Made by a program: the position numbers and the translations under genes. This document shows positions 1 through 12,500 of a DNA stretch of 64,000 bases, in pieces; position 1 is the first letter of the stretch; every line of letters begins with the position of its first letter. The notes under the pieces are model-generated. The model searched no databases and was not told where the DNA came from. It saw only the letters and a program-made list of their open reading frames with translations. The stretch spans positions 9,982,001 through 10,046,000 of the forward strand of contig AP026542.1 of the NCBI GenBank assembly GCA_026075535.2, given 5' to 3'. This stretch comes from Tricholoma matsutake (lineage: Eukaryota > Basidiomycota > Agaricomycetes > Agaricales > Tricholomataceae).

Positions 1-1108
1 GTGAGCGTTTCAGGTTGTGTAGTTATTGCGAGATTCACCTCAGTATGACAGGTATGACCGAGACGTGTACGGCTGCGACTATGTGGCCAATAACCCACAA
101 GCGAGGAACACCAGGCAGTAAGCAACATTTCTGTGTAGCACAGGTATTGTTATGAATAATGGTTCAGGTTCAGGACAACTTTTACCTGGAATCGTCGCTC
201 GAGTAGTCAAACCCGATGGTTCTCTGGCCACGTATGACGAGCCAGGTGAATTGATTATCAAGAGTCCTTCACTGGCTATGGGTTACGCGAATAATCCCGA
301 GGCGTTGGTTTTTTCTCTTGAGCTATTGGCAATTTCTTGATAACCTCGTTACAGTACGAAGGAAACATTTATCGAGGGGTTTGTCGCTCTCTTGTTAGTT
401 TGCAGGTTATAACATCTTACGCGCCACTTTTGCAGATGGGTGAAAACGGGTGACGAAGTGAAAGTTGATAAGAATGGAGAAGTGTGGATTCTCGATCGTC
501 TGAAGGTATTTTTATACTTATTCATTCCGTGACTCAACTCTAGAATTTGGATGTGCATGGCAGGAAATAATCAAGGTCATTAACCCGGAATGTGATCAGA
601 TGTCGTCCTTAATCTCTTAATTTGTGTTTCTAGGTCAGCGGATTCCAAGTCGCCCCTGCTGAGCTCGAGGGATGCCTCCTGAGCCACCCTGATGTTAGTA
701 ACGCTTGTGTGGTTGGGGTTCCCGACGACTATAGTGCGCCCCTATTCAGTGTTTTGACTATATGTATAATTCTGAGTCTTCCATCTTTACCAGGTGGCGA
801 GGTGCCCTTGGCATTCGTCTTGCTTACAGCAGACGCTGCTCGACGGACTCAACAGGATCCCTATGCGACTGGGGAAATCAAAGCATCAATTGTGAAGGTT
901 AAGAGGCATTTCCTGTTGTGATCGATATCCCCCGAGCTGATCTTCCTGTCATTCTTAGCATGTTGCAGACCGTAAGGTCAAGTACAAACATTTGTCGGGT
1001 GGAGTACAGCTGGCTGATTCCATCCCGATATCTCCGAGCGGCAAACTATTGCGTCGTGTGCTGCGTGATCAGGCGAAGACGTTGAAGAGGGTGAAAGCTA
1101 GGCTGTGA
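1..1108 (+). CDS. 4-coumarate-CoA ligase-like acyl-CoA synthetase, C-terminal part
   Basis: Adenylate-forming enzyme that activates an aromatic or fatty carboxylic acid to an acyl-AMP and then an acyl-CoA. The window opens on a 5' splice site (GTGAGC); a 51-nt intron ends at base 51 and the next exon reads GMTET, the adenylation signature. Further introns, placed by reading frame, are about 118-167, 304-354 and about 380-435, with more downstream. Spliced exons give SGQLLPGIVARVVKPDGS, WVKTGDEV, DRLKEIIK, GFQVAPAELEG, GEVPLAFVLL and PSGKLLRRVLRD; the Lys in PSGK is the catalytic lysine of the mobile C-terminal domain. The stop is TGA at 1106-1108. The N-terminal two thirds lie upstream of the window. 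The motif order fits the stand-alone 4CL-like family rather than an NRPS module, because no carrier domain follows. The substrate cannot be told. Confidence 0.85.
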
Positions 1109-2445
1109 CTTCAGAGTCTAGTTGTATTCTGTCAGATTTGAAGATCTCCAGGGTTGCCAAGGTCCTTCTAGTAGATGCCTGCAAACACGCCAATTTCCGT
1201 ATCCTTATGTACTACTAATCACCCTAGATACCAGCCTGAGATGTAGGATTTCTTGGCATTGTTATGTAAGGAGGTAGGGATTAGCATCTGTCTTTTGATA
1301 TCTAGCCCAATGCTATATCGTAGTCCTGGTCCCGATCTTGAGCGCCATCTGGCCTATTTCCTTACTACGATTATTGTGTACTGCGCGCACATCGTCAGCA
1401 GTACTACAATTGTTATGCCGCATGCTTCAAGTCATCCTTACGTCTTCATCAAATCTTGTACAGTGTGTAGCTGTACATCATTTTTCTCTAATTCTTTTAA
1501 ACATACATACGTTTCTCGCAGCCCAACCTGGTTTAACTCAAGTTTAACTAGCGAATTCGCGAATGGTCGCCGCACTGGGAGCATCATTTAGGCATGGTCC
1601 AGTCGGTCGTCAACGTCGATGACAGAAGCCGACTCAAGCTCACATGTAAAAGGGGCAGGTGTAACGATAAGCGAGTCAATTCCACTCACTTTTCCAAGTA
1701 TGGTTTCGAACCTCGCCAGTTCGATCGAGATCCGCCCGCTATTACTTAGGTCTTGCCGGTCCTGTAGCGCTTTACTCCCTCCTAGTGTCTTGTAAAATTG
1801 TTGTTTAGTGATAGGGAAATCTGTGCTCTGGCCCATCTAGTTGTCACCCATGATGATGCTGATGAATGGTCATTGACCTCGAACACACTGCGAACAGTCA
1901 TGAAATTCATGTTACTTACTGCCAGTTAGATCTGGCGTCTGAAGTCGCGATCTGGACGGCGAGTCACAATAAAACCAGTTCTTGCGCTGGGTCTTCCTGA
2001 ATAATGCCTGGAAGAAATTCCATGGACCATACCGTGAAGTTTGATAATATGGAATTCTTTCAGACTTTCTTCCTTCGAAGGATTCTAACTTTAAGCGTCT
2101 CCGCCGTTTTCTATTTCGATGTTTGGCTAGGGAACAGAAAACGGATCAAGTATCTGAAAATTGGTGATTTGGAAATCGTTTGGGGTTGAGGACCGGAGTC
2201 GTCACTGGCACTGCTTGGTTTCAACGACCGTTGCAGCCACGAAGCATGCACCCGCACCTCCTCTAGGTTCATTACATCACACTCACTAGTCTGACAGCAA
2301 ACCGAATGAAAGTGCAAAATACAATTAGTGGGACATGAGAGGGAGACAGAGTATTCCAAATGTGTTATGTATGTACGTATATGATTGCAGAGAGAAGCAG
2401 GGAGGGGGTCTTCAAAAGAGAAAAAAAGAGTTGATGAAGTGAGTA
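1109..2445. other. intergenic, no gene recognised
   Basis: This spacer lies between the 3' ends of the convergent acyl-CoA ligase and RBR ligase genes. Short open frames (for example 1588-1836 minus and 2004-2189 plus) have no recognisable domain and no splice structure joining them. I see nothing else supportable. Confidence 0.5.
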
Positions 2446-4740
2446 TCAGTAGTCGAACTTCTCCGGGTCATCGAACCCGTCAACTGTGACATTCCACTTC
2501 CATCGACCATCCAGGAGACCGCTCGCCGTGTCCTCGAGGACAATCTCATTCCGTTTCTGCACGTAAACCTAGATTGGATGGAACAAGTACGTCAACAATA
2601 GCAAAAGTGAGTGAAAGAGGAACGAAGGACGTACAGTCTTGTCCGTAACCTTCTGCCTCAAGTTCGGGATGTTCTCTGGCTCGATGGGCGACTCCAAAAG
2701 TTCCGAAAGGTCTTCGACGGCTCGTTCTAAGTCTCTGCACAACAAAACAGAATGTGAATACGACTGGTGATGGCACTCGAACTCGTTACGCTACCTCTGG
2801 TTATCTTCATACAAATCCTTCTCGTTTCCCTTCGCAAGGTAGTATGCCATCGCATACGTCCACTTGAGCGTCATCCGGCATTTATCCACCTCCTCCACGG
2901 CCTTCTTCATGAATTGCACCTACATGATCCGACATATTATCAACTAGAACAACAACGCCATCTGCACTGAAAGCCCACCTCGATCCACGTCAACGCCGAA
3001 GAAATCTGCATGTCCTCCATCTTCTTCTCCGTCTTCGCATACAGATCTAGTGAGAGCTTGGCAGACTGCTCGTGGTTCGCCCAGCGGTTGTAGTACTAGG
3101 TGGGGAAGGGTGAGAATTGAGCACCGTAAGGCTAAAGAAGGGTAACACGCACGTGTAGATACCGCTCCAGAGAGGCCCGGCTCTTGCTCTGCGCATCGCG
3201 AGCTTCGATGCCACCTTTCTCGTCGTACCGGTTGCATGAATACCACGCGGTGCCGTGCTCCGACCATGGACCTTGCTTATGATTAGCCGTGGCTGGCGGA
3301 GATAACCTGATAACGACGAACCCATGCACACCCAACAAAATTCGTGCTTGCACTTCTTGCACGTCATATGGCTAGGCACAACACATCACAATGACCCAAC
3401 TGGAGAACAGGCGAAAAAACGCACTTGCAACCACCGTTCTTCTCGATCGTGCTGTGGCACGCTGTGCATTCCTTTGTATTACTCTTGATCCAGTTCGCCG
3501 TCTCACTATCGTCCCTACACTTCTTGAGCCACATCCACGCAACCGAGCACACGACGGGACGATGATCGCTCTCAATCGGGCACCCAAAACAGAACTTGTG
3601 CTCCTTGCCCGCCAATGTGAAATTGCTCTGTGGAGAGAGCGGCGTCTGCGACATTGGCTGGCCAGTCAATCCACGCGCACCACACGATACGATCGGAACG
3701 GTCGTAGTCAGGCTGGACTTGGACGCCGCAGAGGGGCACGAGACCGTGTTGGTGCATGAGGGGTACGGGCAATACTTCAGATTAGGGTTCGACCCCACGA
3801 AGTGACGCAGCACAAGCTCTTGGAAACGTTCCCATGTGGAAGTATTTTCCTGCGCTTCGGCTGGGTCCAAAGTCGAAGTGGCGGGCTCGGAGATCAAGAT
3901 AGACCGCACGAACGGGTCCGGGGCGACCAGGGCACAACCCTCCGCCATGCAGCGGATAGAGTGATCTGCCTCATCGCGGACTTTCGAGTTGATGTAAGCA
4001 GTCCAGCAGCCGGAGCAGAATGAGTGCGCACAGTCGAGGCAAACGGCCTGCAGGTCTGGGGCATCGTCAAAGCAGATAGGACACACGAAAGGCTCGCCTT
4101 TGGCTGGTTTGGGAAACTTGGGTGTGATGAACGATTGCGTCGGGAACATGGTTTTGCTGGATGAGGAGGATTTGGGTGTAAGACCAAGGAGCTTGCTGGC
4201 GGAGCGCGTTGGGCGGCGGGACGATGATTGAGTAGAACTCGATGAGTTGTGAGCACGAATGGGTGCCGGGGGGGTTGGAGGTTCTGGAATGCTGATTCCA
4301 GCTGCAACCAGCACGGTGGTTGGTTTGTCCATGTATTTCTCGATTAGCCTCTCTTTGTTCCACGACATGTACCGTAATAGCAAGCTCGCCGCACTTGACT
4401 GTATCTCTCATGTAATGACATGTCACAACAACATGTTGCGAAAGCTACTTACGTCTACACCTAAGATGCCACGGATATGGTCCATGTCTTCTTGCATAAG
4501 TTTCTCCACGGCACTTTGGCTCAAAGACTCGTAATCAGTCTCGTATGTTTTACGTTTGCTCTGGGGTGGGACAAAAGCCTCCATATCTTCATCTCCGGAT
4601 TGCTCTGCGTTAGTAGTGTCAGCGCATGAATTGCGAAGAAATTTAGTGATCGTCTGACCATCCTGAGTGCCATCTATCATATCTTCATCTGAGTCGTAGT
4701 ATTCGCCATCGTCGTCATCAAACTCGTAGTCTGAACTCAT
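2446..4740 (-). CDS. Ariadne-type RBR E3 ubiquitin ligase
   Basis: RING-between-RING ligase that takes ubiquitin from an E2 onto its own cysteine before passing it to substrate. The start is the ATG at 4740 ([20 protein letters not shown], an acidic N-terminus typical of Ariadne proteins). Introns placed by frame include 4452-4399, 3424-3372 and 3321-3272, with four more toward the 3' end. In order: acidic tail; UBA-like segment ([20 protein letters not shown]); RING1 ([20 protein letters not shown]); IBR ([22 protein letters not shown]); RING2 ([25 protein letters not shown]); and the helical Ariadne domain ([17 protein letters not shown], then [19 protein letters not shown]). By homology to human HHARI the catalytic cysteine is the one in GGCNHM. 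The C-terminus reads [11 protein letters not shown] and the stop is at 2446-2448. All zinc ligands I checked are present, so the gene looks functional. Confidence 0.93.
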
Positions 4741-5574
4741 TATTGATGGAGTATATGCTTATATTCCCGCCAGCAGGCTCAGTTGTGAAGATCGATGAGG
4801 GAAGGTGGATGTAGCGCGTTTACAAGATGATTTATGCTGACTCTGCTCACCGAGCCTCCGAAGGCCCCATCCGATTCACGTGACTGTGGCTATACTCCGG
4901 ACCGGTAACGCAAAATGGGTGCGTACAAGAAAATGATCGCTGTGTTCGCAATGCGTGTACATAGAAAGAAAGTTTGATGAATCAATGATATGTAACTGCC
5001 TTCGATGAAAGAAAGACTCGCAAAATGCGTGGCAAGCGAGGCTAGACATGTCGTTAAGTTAAGTCTCAGGAGACGTGTGGGGTCTTGATCAGATTGACCA
5101 TCAATGGCTGTCATACATCTCGGTTTTTGTCTATGTTCCGCTTGGGCTTCGGACCTCACGTTGACCACAAAACGAGCTGTCTAGATATGTATGATCAACC
5201 GAAATATGGACCTGCACCGAGCTGATGAATAAGCCAGGACAATGGTAGTCTACAAAAATGTCTGGTTAGTAGATATTAGTCAGAACATGCAGGAATAGTA
5301 CAGCTTATACATCGTGCTTGCCCATGTATAAGGAGTTGTAACGACAGTTGAGAGCTATTTGCAAAAGCTGCAATCCCAGTCAAAATCGCGCCGGAGATGG
5401 AGCCACGATGAGAAGTCAAAATAGATATATGTATATGTATCGATGTAACTTAATGTCTCATCTAAATACACCGAGATACAACAATCCTAAGGCAAGCAAT
5501 AACAATTCATCCTTATATCCACGTCGCGACATTGACTGGCATGTAGTTCTTGTTGAATTTCTGATGCAACAATC
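4741..5574. other. upstream region of the RBR gene; no gene recognised
   Basis: This region runs from the RBR ligase start to a solo LTR. It should hold the RBR promoter, but no convincing TATA element or other motif stands out. Short open frames on both strands show no family resemblance. Confidence 0.4.
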
Positions 5575-5924
5575 TGTTGAGAATCACACCGTGAGTAGAA
5601 CATCACCGCATCACTTGATACAATCATTTCGGCACGTATAGCGCACCCCTTTGATGCGCGTGCCCGACGGACCCCTTTGTGGATGCTCCCTTTATCTCGT
5701 TAGATATGTATATATACCATGCACAGTAGTTTAGACACCTCAGTCCTTGTATAAGCGACTGAGGTGAGTATTTAGAATATCTACGTCCCCATTATCTTTC
5801 GACCGATTACTTACTGTACCTATAGTCACTTATCTTCTTGTGTATTCTAGGATTGACTTTCTACACAATCTGCACTAGCAATTGACTAGCAAGCACATCA
5901 TCAAATCACAGCTCATATTCAACA
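5575..5924 (+). repeat. solo LTR, copia-like family B
   Basis: This 350-bp block starts TGTTGAGA and ends TTCAACA, short inverted termini typical of LTRs. It aligns along much of its length with the LTR of the minus-strand copia element at 25099-25560: shared start TGTTGAGA..CACAC.GTG, the CCCTTTGATGC box, a TATATATACC box, a 10-bp hairpin (5736-5766) followed by GAGTATT, and ATTCTAGGATT..TTTCTAC near the end. No coding region lies beside it. I find no clear 5-bp target duplication, so it may be old or partly rearranged. Confidence 0.7.
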
Positions 5925-6283
5925 TAGAACAATTTTAATGACACTAACTAATGCACTAACGGGCGAGATAAGATTCCAAAATACATTTTTCATTATACAT
6001 ATTCCGTGAATAAATCTTGAAAACACCTTTGCTTAAGCACTGCTTTTACTCTGAAGCGAGAGCCATGAAAAAAAAAATTCAACGTCACGTCCCGACAACG
6101 GTCGAAAAAAATATCAGAAGCTTGTGCCATAAAACGATTCGGAATTTTATCCTAATCCACTTAAAAATACTATGATACATTTGAGGTCGCGAACGTCAAA
6201 AGGAAATACCAAAAGGTGCATGAAGACAAGGCTGACACATTCTTTCGATGTCCAAAATGCAACCAAAATCCACGCGAAGGACT
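5925..6283. other. intergenic, 3' of AUDH gene
   Basis: AT-rich spacer with two short poly-A tracts (6068-6078 and 6105-6110). No gene is seen. It should hold the 3' UTR and polyadenylation region of the minus-strand AUDH gene. Confidence 0.4.
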
Positions 6284-9200
6284 TCAGGAGTTGAATGCCG
6301 TGCTTGGGAATTCAAATCTATGATGTCCATCAGCGGCCGTCCATAATCAGGAGCGAGATGAAAATCAAACAGTAACACTTACGCCATCCACAGATCATAC
6401 CTCTGGATATCCTCCGGGAGCGGTGGTTGAATTGGCAATGTGTGATCCCCAAAACCACTCGCAAGCCAAGCATGCCAAGGATAATCCACTGTACCGTTCT
6501 CCCGGAACTTGGGAGTTGCATTCGTTCCGGGCTGGATCTTCCAAAGTGGGCCATGTTCATACATGGACGGAACTACCAGCAGGGTGGAGTTCTTCTCAAC
6601 GTAATTCTTTGTGAGTTCAGCTTCGGTGTCAATGGGCTGGGTATAATCATCTGCGAAATAGCGCTACAATATTTTTAGTAATTTGACCCCACGTAAATTC
6701 AATAAGATGTGAGAGACCAACCATGCCACCCAAGCCGCCACCATTCGATAGACAATAGTGGATTTCGCAGAAGGACTTATCGGAGTGATTATCTAGATGA
6801 TCAACTGTCAGTGTTTTCCTGGTAGCCTGTTTTACTACGATCAACATACGGAAACGAGCCTATGGAATTTACAGGTATAATTTGTCAGGTGGACGGTTCC
6901 AGTTAATAATAGAAGTGCAATGCTGACCGTCTCTCCGATACCCAACGTCCACGCCTGTATATGGACAACTTCTTCCATCGCGTCATCGTTGAAGTACACA
7001 TGAAATCCTGTCATGTTGTAAAACTCGAAATCATCCCACACTAGAACATTTTAATTCCTGAGTATCGGTATCTCAGAAAAGAGCCGGCTTACATCCGCTG
7101 CTGGCCCAATCCAGGGTTTCCACCTTGACGAACGGGAACTCCATCGCCCTAACATTGGCAGGAGCAGTAGTCGGGAACACATTCTGTGTCGTCACCTGAC
7201 TCATTGTCTTATATGGTCCTTGGAAATGGTCCTTCAAAGGTTCAACGAGGAGAAATATAGTACCATCTTCGCCCGCAGTGACGACCCTATCATCCGAGAG
7301 GATGTGGGTAGATGCTATGTCTTTAGCTGCAGGGGCGATGCTACGCGTCACCGTCACTCCATTTACCTGCATTGTGATGGAGCCTGTGAAGACATCAGAA
7401 TGGATTTCCCGAGTGTAGATGAAAAAGTGTGCGCACCATAGACAACTTTGACTCCATCTCCATCTCCAAGTTTCATCACCTCGCCAGGACGAAGGATGGT
7501 CAAGGTCGTCTTCTTCCCCGCAATCGTCAATATTGGCATCGTTGGAACAGACCCTTCCGGAACTGTTGTTGGGCGTGGCACAAGGAGGAGAACCTCCTTG
7601 TTGAGCTTCTTCGCCACAATCGATGTGTGAGAATCAACATTGCTCGAATTCAGGCTGTTGATCCGGATGTTCGGCGTATCGGGGCCAGTGTGGTACCCTG
7701 GAACGTAGTACGAAATAGAGGCGATGTCCTATTGGAGGAAACCAATGACGGCGAGACAATGAACAAATGGGGGGTTATATACAGCGTATAAGCGCTGCTC
7801 ACCTGCCTGCTCGGATCACTGAACCCTGCAATGGCAAGACGGCCTGCGGATTCGCCAGTGATTTTGGTCTTCTTGAAAAGACCTTCGGCTAGATTAACAG
7901 GCGAATATAGATACACGCCCTGATTCTCAACTGTTAATTCACCCGGTGCATCAGCATATCGTTGTTTACAGACTCTTGTGGTAGCTTACGCTGGGAAACG
8001 GCTATGAGAGAGAAAGGAACTGATCTTGAGTAATCCGAAGACGAGTGCAAGACTCTACTCACGTGCACCCATACAGGCGATAGCAAATGAATCAGAATTG
8101 TCATTCCTTACTCTGACGGCAGCAACATGGTGAACGGTGCCCGTGTGCTGCTCGGAGTCAACAGATCCAAAGTTATCGATGACGATGCGCTCCCAGGAAC
8201 CAGTCTTCAGAGATGCAGCTCCTGATGGCGCTTCGGGGTCCCGATTAATGTACACGGATACAGTGTTACCATGAAATCCCTGCAAGAATACTTATCAGAG
8301 CAAGCTTTTCAAATGTAAAAGGAGTAACGTACTTCGCAACAGGCAAGATATCCAACTGAGTTATCTTCAAAGCGAGCGATATCCACAGATCCAGAGCCCC
8401 AGTAGGGGTTGCCTGCCTCTTCGGGAAGGCCAGTGCCAACGACGTTATAGGACCACTTCGTTGCGCCTTCATCGAACCACAGAAGTACAATACCTTCCCG
8501 ACCAGCAACAAGCACCATGTCTAATCCATTATTATCACTCGGAAGTAACTTAACATCGTGGATCAAGCGGAACTCAGATGCGAATGCGATATCTTCAGAC
8601 CAACTGACTGGGCCAAGGGTCTTGTCTGATCCATAAGAAGGCGTGAAGATAATTATAGGCGCAGGCGAGTCGACATCGTTGGAAGCAGCGATGATAGGAA
8701 CGCCCATGACTTGGAGGACGTCCCGGCTGGTGAAGTGACCGACTAATAGCCAGACATTAAATATTGATAAAGGATGCAACGTAGTGATAACCTAACCTTG
8801 CAACCTGAAGGCATGACAGAAATCAGTTATATTCCGACGTGTCAGAAATCTATATAAATATTGACCTATGCATACCGGTAGAGTTCCCGATATGTTGAGG
8901 CTCCCAGTAAAGCTGACTGGCACTTTTGTTACCGGGGTTTCGCAACCATTGGATACGGCCGCCATTGTTGGTCTTCCCGTCCCATAGCTACAAGAGAAAG
9001 AGAATAGAACAGTTTATAATTTCACGTAGCAAGGTGGGTACCGTACTTACGTCACCCATGCTTGGTCCATAGCGGTCGCTAATGATGACTTTTGCAAGTC
9101 CAGTGTCAGCAATGGAAATCGTCCGCAGCATTGTCTTGACTGACTGTCATTGAAACCATTCCCAGTGAGGTCAGCGTACACCATTGCAACAGGAAATTCG

Positions 9201-9507
9201 AGGCTCTGGATCTCCAGCACCTTCCATCGTATAGGGCTGCGATGAGGATGTTAGTTGAGGAAATCGGATGATATTGCAACACCTTCACTGACTCGGTCGT
9301 GTCGTTTCCAGGGTTGAGGAACAGTTTAATGGCGGAAGGCTTGCCCGCGAAACCTAGTCCGTAGCCAACTAGGTCTGGCAGTTCCGTGTTGTCGTCAGAG
9401 AAAGGAAAAGCAGCAAGCCAGTATCCATCCGGCAAGGGCGAGGCAACATGATCCTCCTCAATGTGGTCAGACGGCGTACTTGTTTTTGAATATCCGTTAC
9501 AACACAT
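6284..9507 (-). CDS. AUDH: aldos-2-ulose dehydratase-like (beta-propeller plus cupin)
   Basis: Probable aldos-2-ulose dehydratase/isomerase, the enzyme that converts 1,5-anhydrofructose and glucosone to pyranone products such as microthecin and cortalcerone in wood-decay basidiomycetes. The gene has many short introns. The N-terminal half carries FG-GAP-like propeller blades (VYADLTGNGFND then IIISDRYGPSMGD; FGSVDSEQHTGTVHHVAAV). The C-terminal half carries a cupin with metal ligands in GIGETARFHNHSDKSFCEIH, close to the G(X)5HXH..E consensus. A 10-nt microexon (6859-6850) supplies part of that motif. The 56-nt intron in the DLTGNGFND blade has a CTGAC branch site. The last exon reads EFPSTAFNS and stops at 6284-6286. 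The start at 9507 (MCCNGYSK) is the first plausible ATG, but no homologous N-terminus was available to confirm it. The family call is from memory of the domain layout. Confidence 0.75.
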
Positions 9508-12500
9508 GATGTGGTGAATAGCTTCAAGCTGAGGTGAAGATAAAGACTCGTCACTTTGGCTCGCAATTTATACTTCAGGATTACAGAAACATGCCCAAAA
9601 GGCATGTACCATGAAGGGTTAGACTGTTAGATGCAACGCGTTAATCTGACCAGTCAGATGTTGTAGTTCTTTAGTATCAAAGAATCGCGAGGTGTCGAAC
9701 TTGGAGCCTAGCCAGAAGGAAGCATCATATTCACAACATGTGCCAGTGTATTGGTGTCCCTCCAGAAGATCCTACCTAGATATAGAGCGCATTCTTCGGA
9801 GGGAACTTGTAGGAGTCTTCGCCAAATCATCTAGCTTCACACGTGGCGTAGTCGCGCGAGAAGTCTGAAGATCAAATCTATCCCTGAGGCGATTTCGTTA
9901 TGCTATGAGTTGGCCATGAGACTAAGACAAATGAAGTGAATGAGCAACCATTCCAAATTTTCATTATCACAAAAATCAGGTCAAAAATCGTGTAATAACC
10001 GACCTACTTTCACTGCCAGACCGTGACGACAATTGAGGGCCATTAGTAGCCGTCAAAGATTATCCGCAGATTATTTAGGACACAGATAATTGACGTGCTT
10101 CAAGTTAATCGCCCCGTAATCGCCCTCAGGATTATTGACACGATTTTTGATTCATAATCGTCTAATATTAATCGTACAATAATCGCCCTAAATACTTTGA
10201 CCGCTACTATTGTTGGACCATTACTTATGGGCCAAAAGAATATTTCGCAAAACCGCGATTATTCGTGAGTAATCGTCCTACTTTGACCGTGACTCAAATA
10301 TTCCTCTGGGGTTTGGTATGCTGTTTCGAAACGGTCTGCTGTGCCTCACTAACCATTGACCTGGTTTATGGTGATTGAGAGATCTAACTTGTCTCGCCGT
10401 CTCGGTTAGTACATAGATGCGCCACCTACGTGTTTGCTTCCTCTAGATCCTTCTAAGTATGCTTCTATGAGGTTCCATTCGATCGCTGTCAAAAGGACGG
10501 CTTGAACTCCACGGAGTCTGTACATGTTCTGTCTACGATCTAGCGTCCGTTTATCATCGTTCTATTTCTATCATTGTTACTGTTACTCGGGTCGCAATAA
10601 TCCATGCACCATCCGCTCAGCCATTGCAAGGCTTCATAGTCTCAAACTCGATGAACCAAAAGAGGAAGATGACGTGTAAAGGTGAAGAAAAAACTGAGTT
10701 ATTCAAGCACGGTCATCACTGAATGGCGGAACGGTGGAGTGGAGGCCCTTAAGATAATTGGTGGCTCGAAATGAATGATAAGTATAGCGTGCGACGCACG
10801 GTGGAAGTAATGGTCAGAGACGAAGAATGCTTCGAAGTTGCCTACTGACAGGGAACTTGGAAGTATGAAGGTCGGAGTGTTGATAATAGTTATCATACAA
10901 TGACATTTGGAGATGCAATCCAGGAGAGATACTTATGCACGAAATGCCGCCGTAATCTTGTTGCCTCTAACCAATTTGACACCAAACCAGAAGCAAACAT
11001 CGTCCTCGTTGGCTACCGGCTAAGTTTTCAACATATTTTCAGAATCTGCCTGGCACTGCTATCCGGCACTGCTATCCAGTTTTGGATGGACTCATGTATG
11101 CAGGCAACGCCCCCCATATTCCCCCCTCACCTAGACGCTATGCGGCTTCCCTACCTGCGGGTTTTCGGTATCTTTATATCACGGGTTTTCCTGCTCTGTA
11201 TGTCTGATGCCTCGCCACCCTTCGAACTCCCATTTGCCGTCTTTAGGCTAGTGAGTCTATGATAAAACAATTCTTATCAGGGATGTATCAGCCGCAGTCT
11301 GGGGTGACAGATAATCAACGGACGATCTTCCAGTACTCGATTAAGGCTAGATCGGGGGAAACATATATGGCATGAGTTGGACAGGGGATGGGAAACACCG
11401 CCACTAAGGAGAAGGTAGCCTGGTCAAGTGATGCTGTTCACGAGCTCCTTGAGGAATCTGTCAGTGAGGTATGAGACGATTGCTTCTTGGCATTGCGACG
11501 CCGTGGTTGAGGAATTGTTCTGTCCGATGGCGTTCGTATTTCCTTTTATTTTTTGATAGACGAAGTGACCCCCGCCTTAGACTTAACAGAGTCCTCGTCT
11601 TTGAAGAGAAAAGAGAGGATGCATCGGAAATCATGTCATAGCATGAATTACACGGTACATGGCTCAAACGCAAAAACTAACCTAAGTTCGTAGTCTTGCC
11701 AAAGTCATGCTGGTCCTTTCTCTTGGCAAGACTACGAAGTCCCACGGCGTCGATCACCACCGGCACCGTTGTCAAGCTCGAGCAGGGGAGACGACAAGGA
11801 TATTTATCCGGGTATGTCTTTTGCGAGCATCTAGCTTCCAGTACTAATTTTGCAAAGGATATGCCTGTTTTCGAAATCACTGGGGTTCGTGGACCCTATC
11901 GTAACGCGTCGGCGCGCCATATCTCAACTCTAGCTGTTTATCGAGAGATGCCTGCCTGTTCCCTAGAAGACTACGTTCCCGCATATCACGTCAAAGTTTC
12001 TAAGTATCAGTCTCCGAACAAGAGAACAGACACATTTAATGCATCATAGGGGTTTGAATGCCCTGAGGTTTATTATGATTACAAGGAACAAATCCCGGGA
12101 TTCCAATCGGAGAATCCGTTGACAATGACTACCACGGTGCCAAGTGCAAGTCAAGGATATAAATAGTAGGAAGATGATATCAATTTTCGTGAACAGCTTC
12201 AAGTTCCAAGTATCGACATCAGAAGATTGAATTTGAAGTTCATACAACGATGAACAAGAACCCGATTGACAGAAGCTTGGTTGTAGAATAACATAGAGCG
12301 TGCTGCATGACGAGTGGTGCAGCTACGAGTCTACGAAGAGAATAGTAGCGGTCAAACATGATTTTAGTCAGAGATTAAGCAGCAACGTTATGTAAGCAAG
12401 CGTCGCTCTTGAATCGTCGAGAATTTTTAATCGTTGGAAACAAGTTGGATCGCCTAGGGGGTTCAATAATGTTCAACAGCTTGGATTTCGATTCACTTCA

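Noticed and set aside
118..167. A 26-nt intron (118-143) in the acyl-CoA ligase gene
   Set aside because: Too short, and it leaves an unusual insertion. Extending the intron to the CAG at 167 gives a 50-nt intron and restores the expected GTPGS-SGQLLPG junction.
1588..2189. Small genes at 1588-1836 (minus) and 2004-2189 (plus)
   Set aside because: No recognisable motif and no supporting structure; expected by chance in a spacer of this size.
3391..4307. Plus- and minus-strand frames overlapping the RBR ligase
   Set aside because: They are shadows of the spliced RBR coding sequence, which accounts for the region with conserved zinc ligands.
9131..9150. Apparent frameshift in the AUDH gene at a CAGTCAGTCA tract
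   Set aside because: A 56-nt intron with donor GTCAGT, branch CTGAC and acceptor CAAAAG joins NGFND to IIISDRYG in frame, so no frameshift is needed.
10900..12049. Genes at 10900-11262 and 11696-12049
   Set aside because: Open frames only; no domain, signal peptide, splice partners or family resemblance. The second begins within the 16-bp hairpin.
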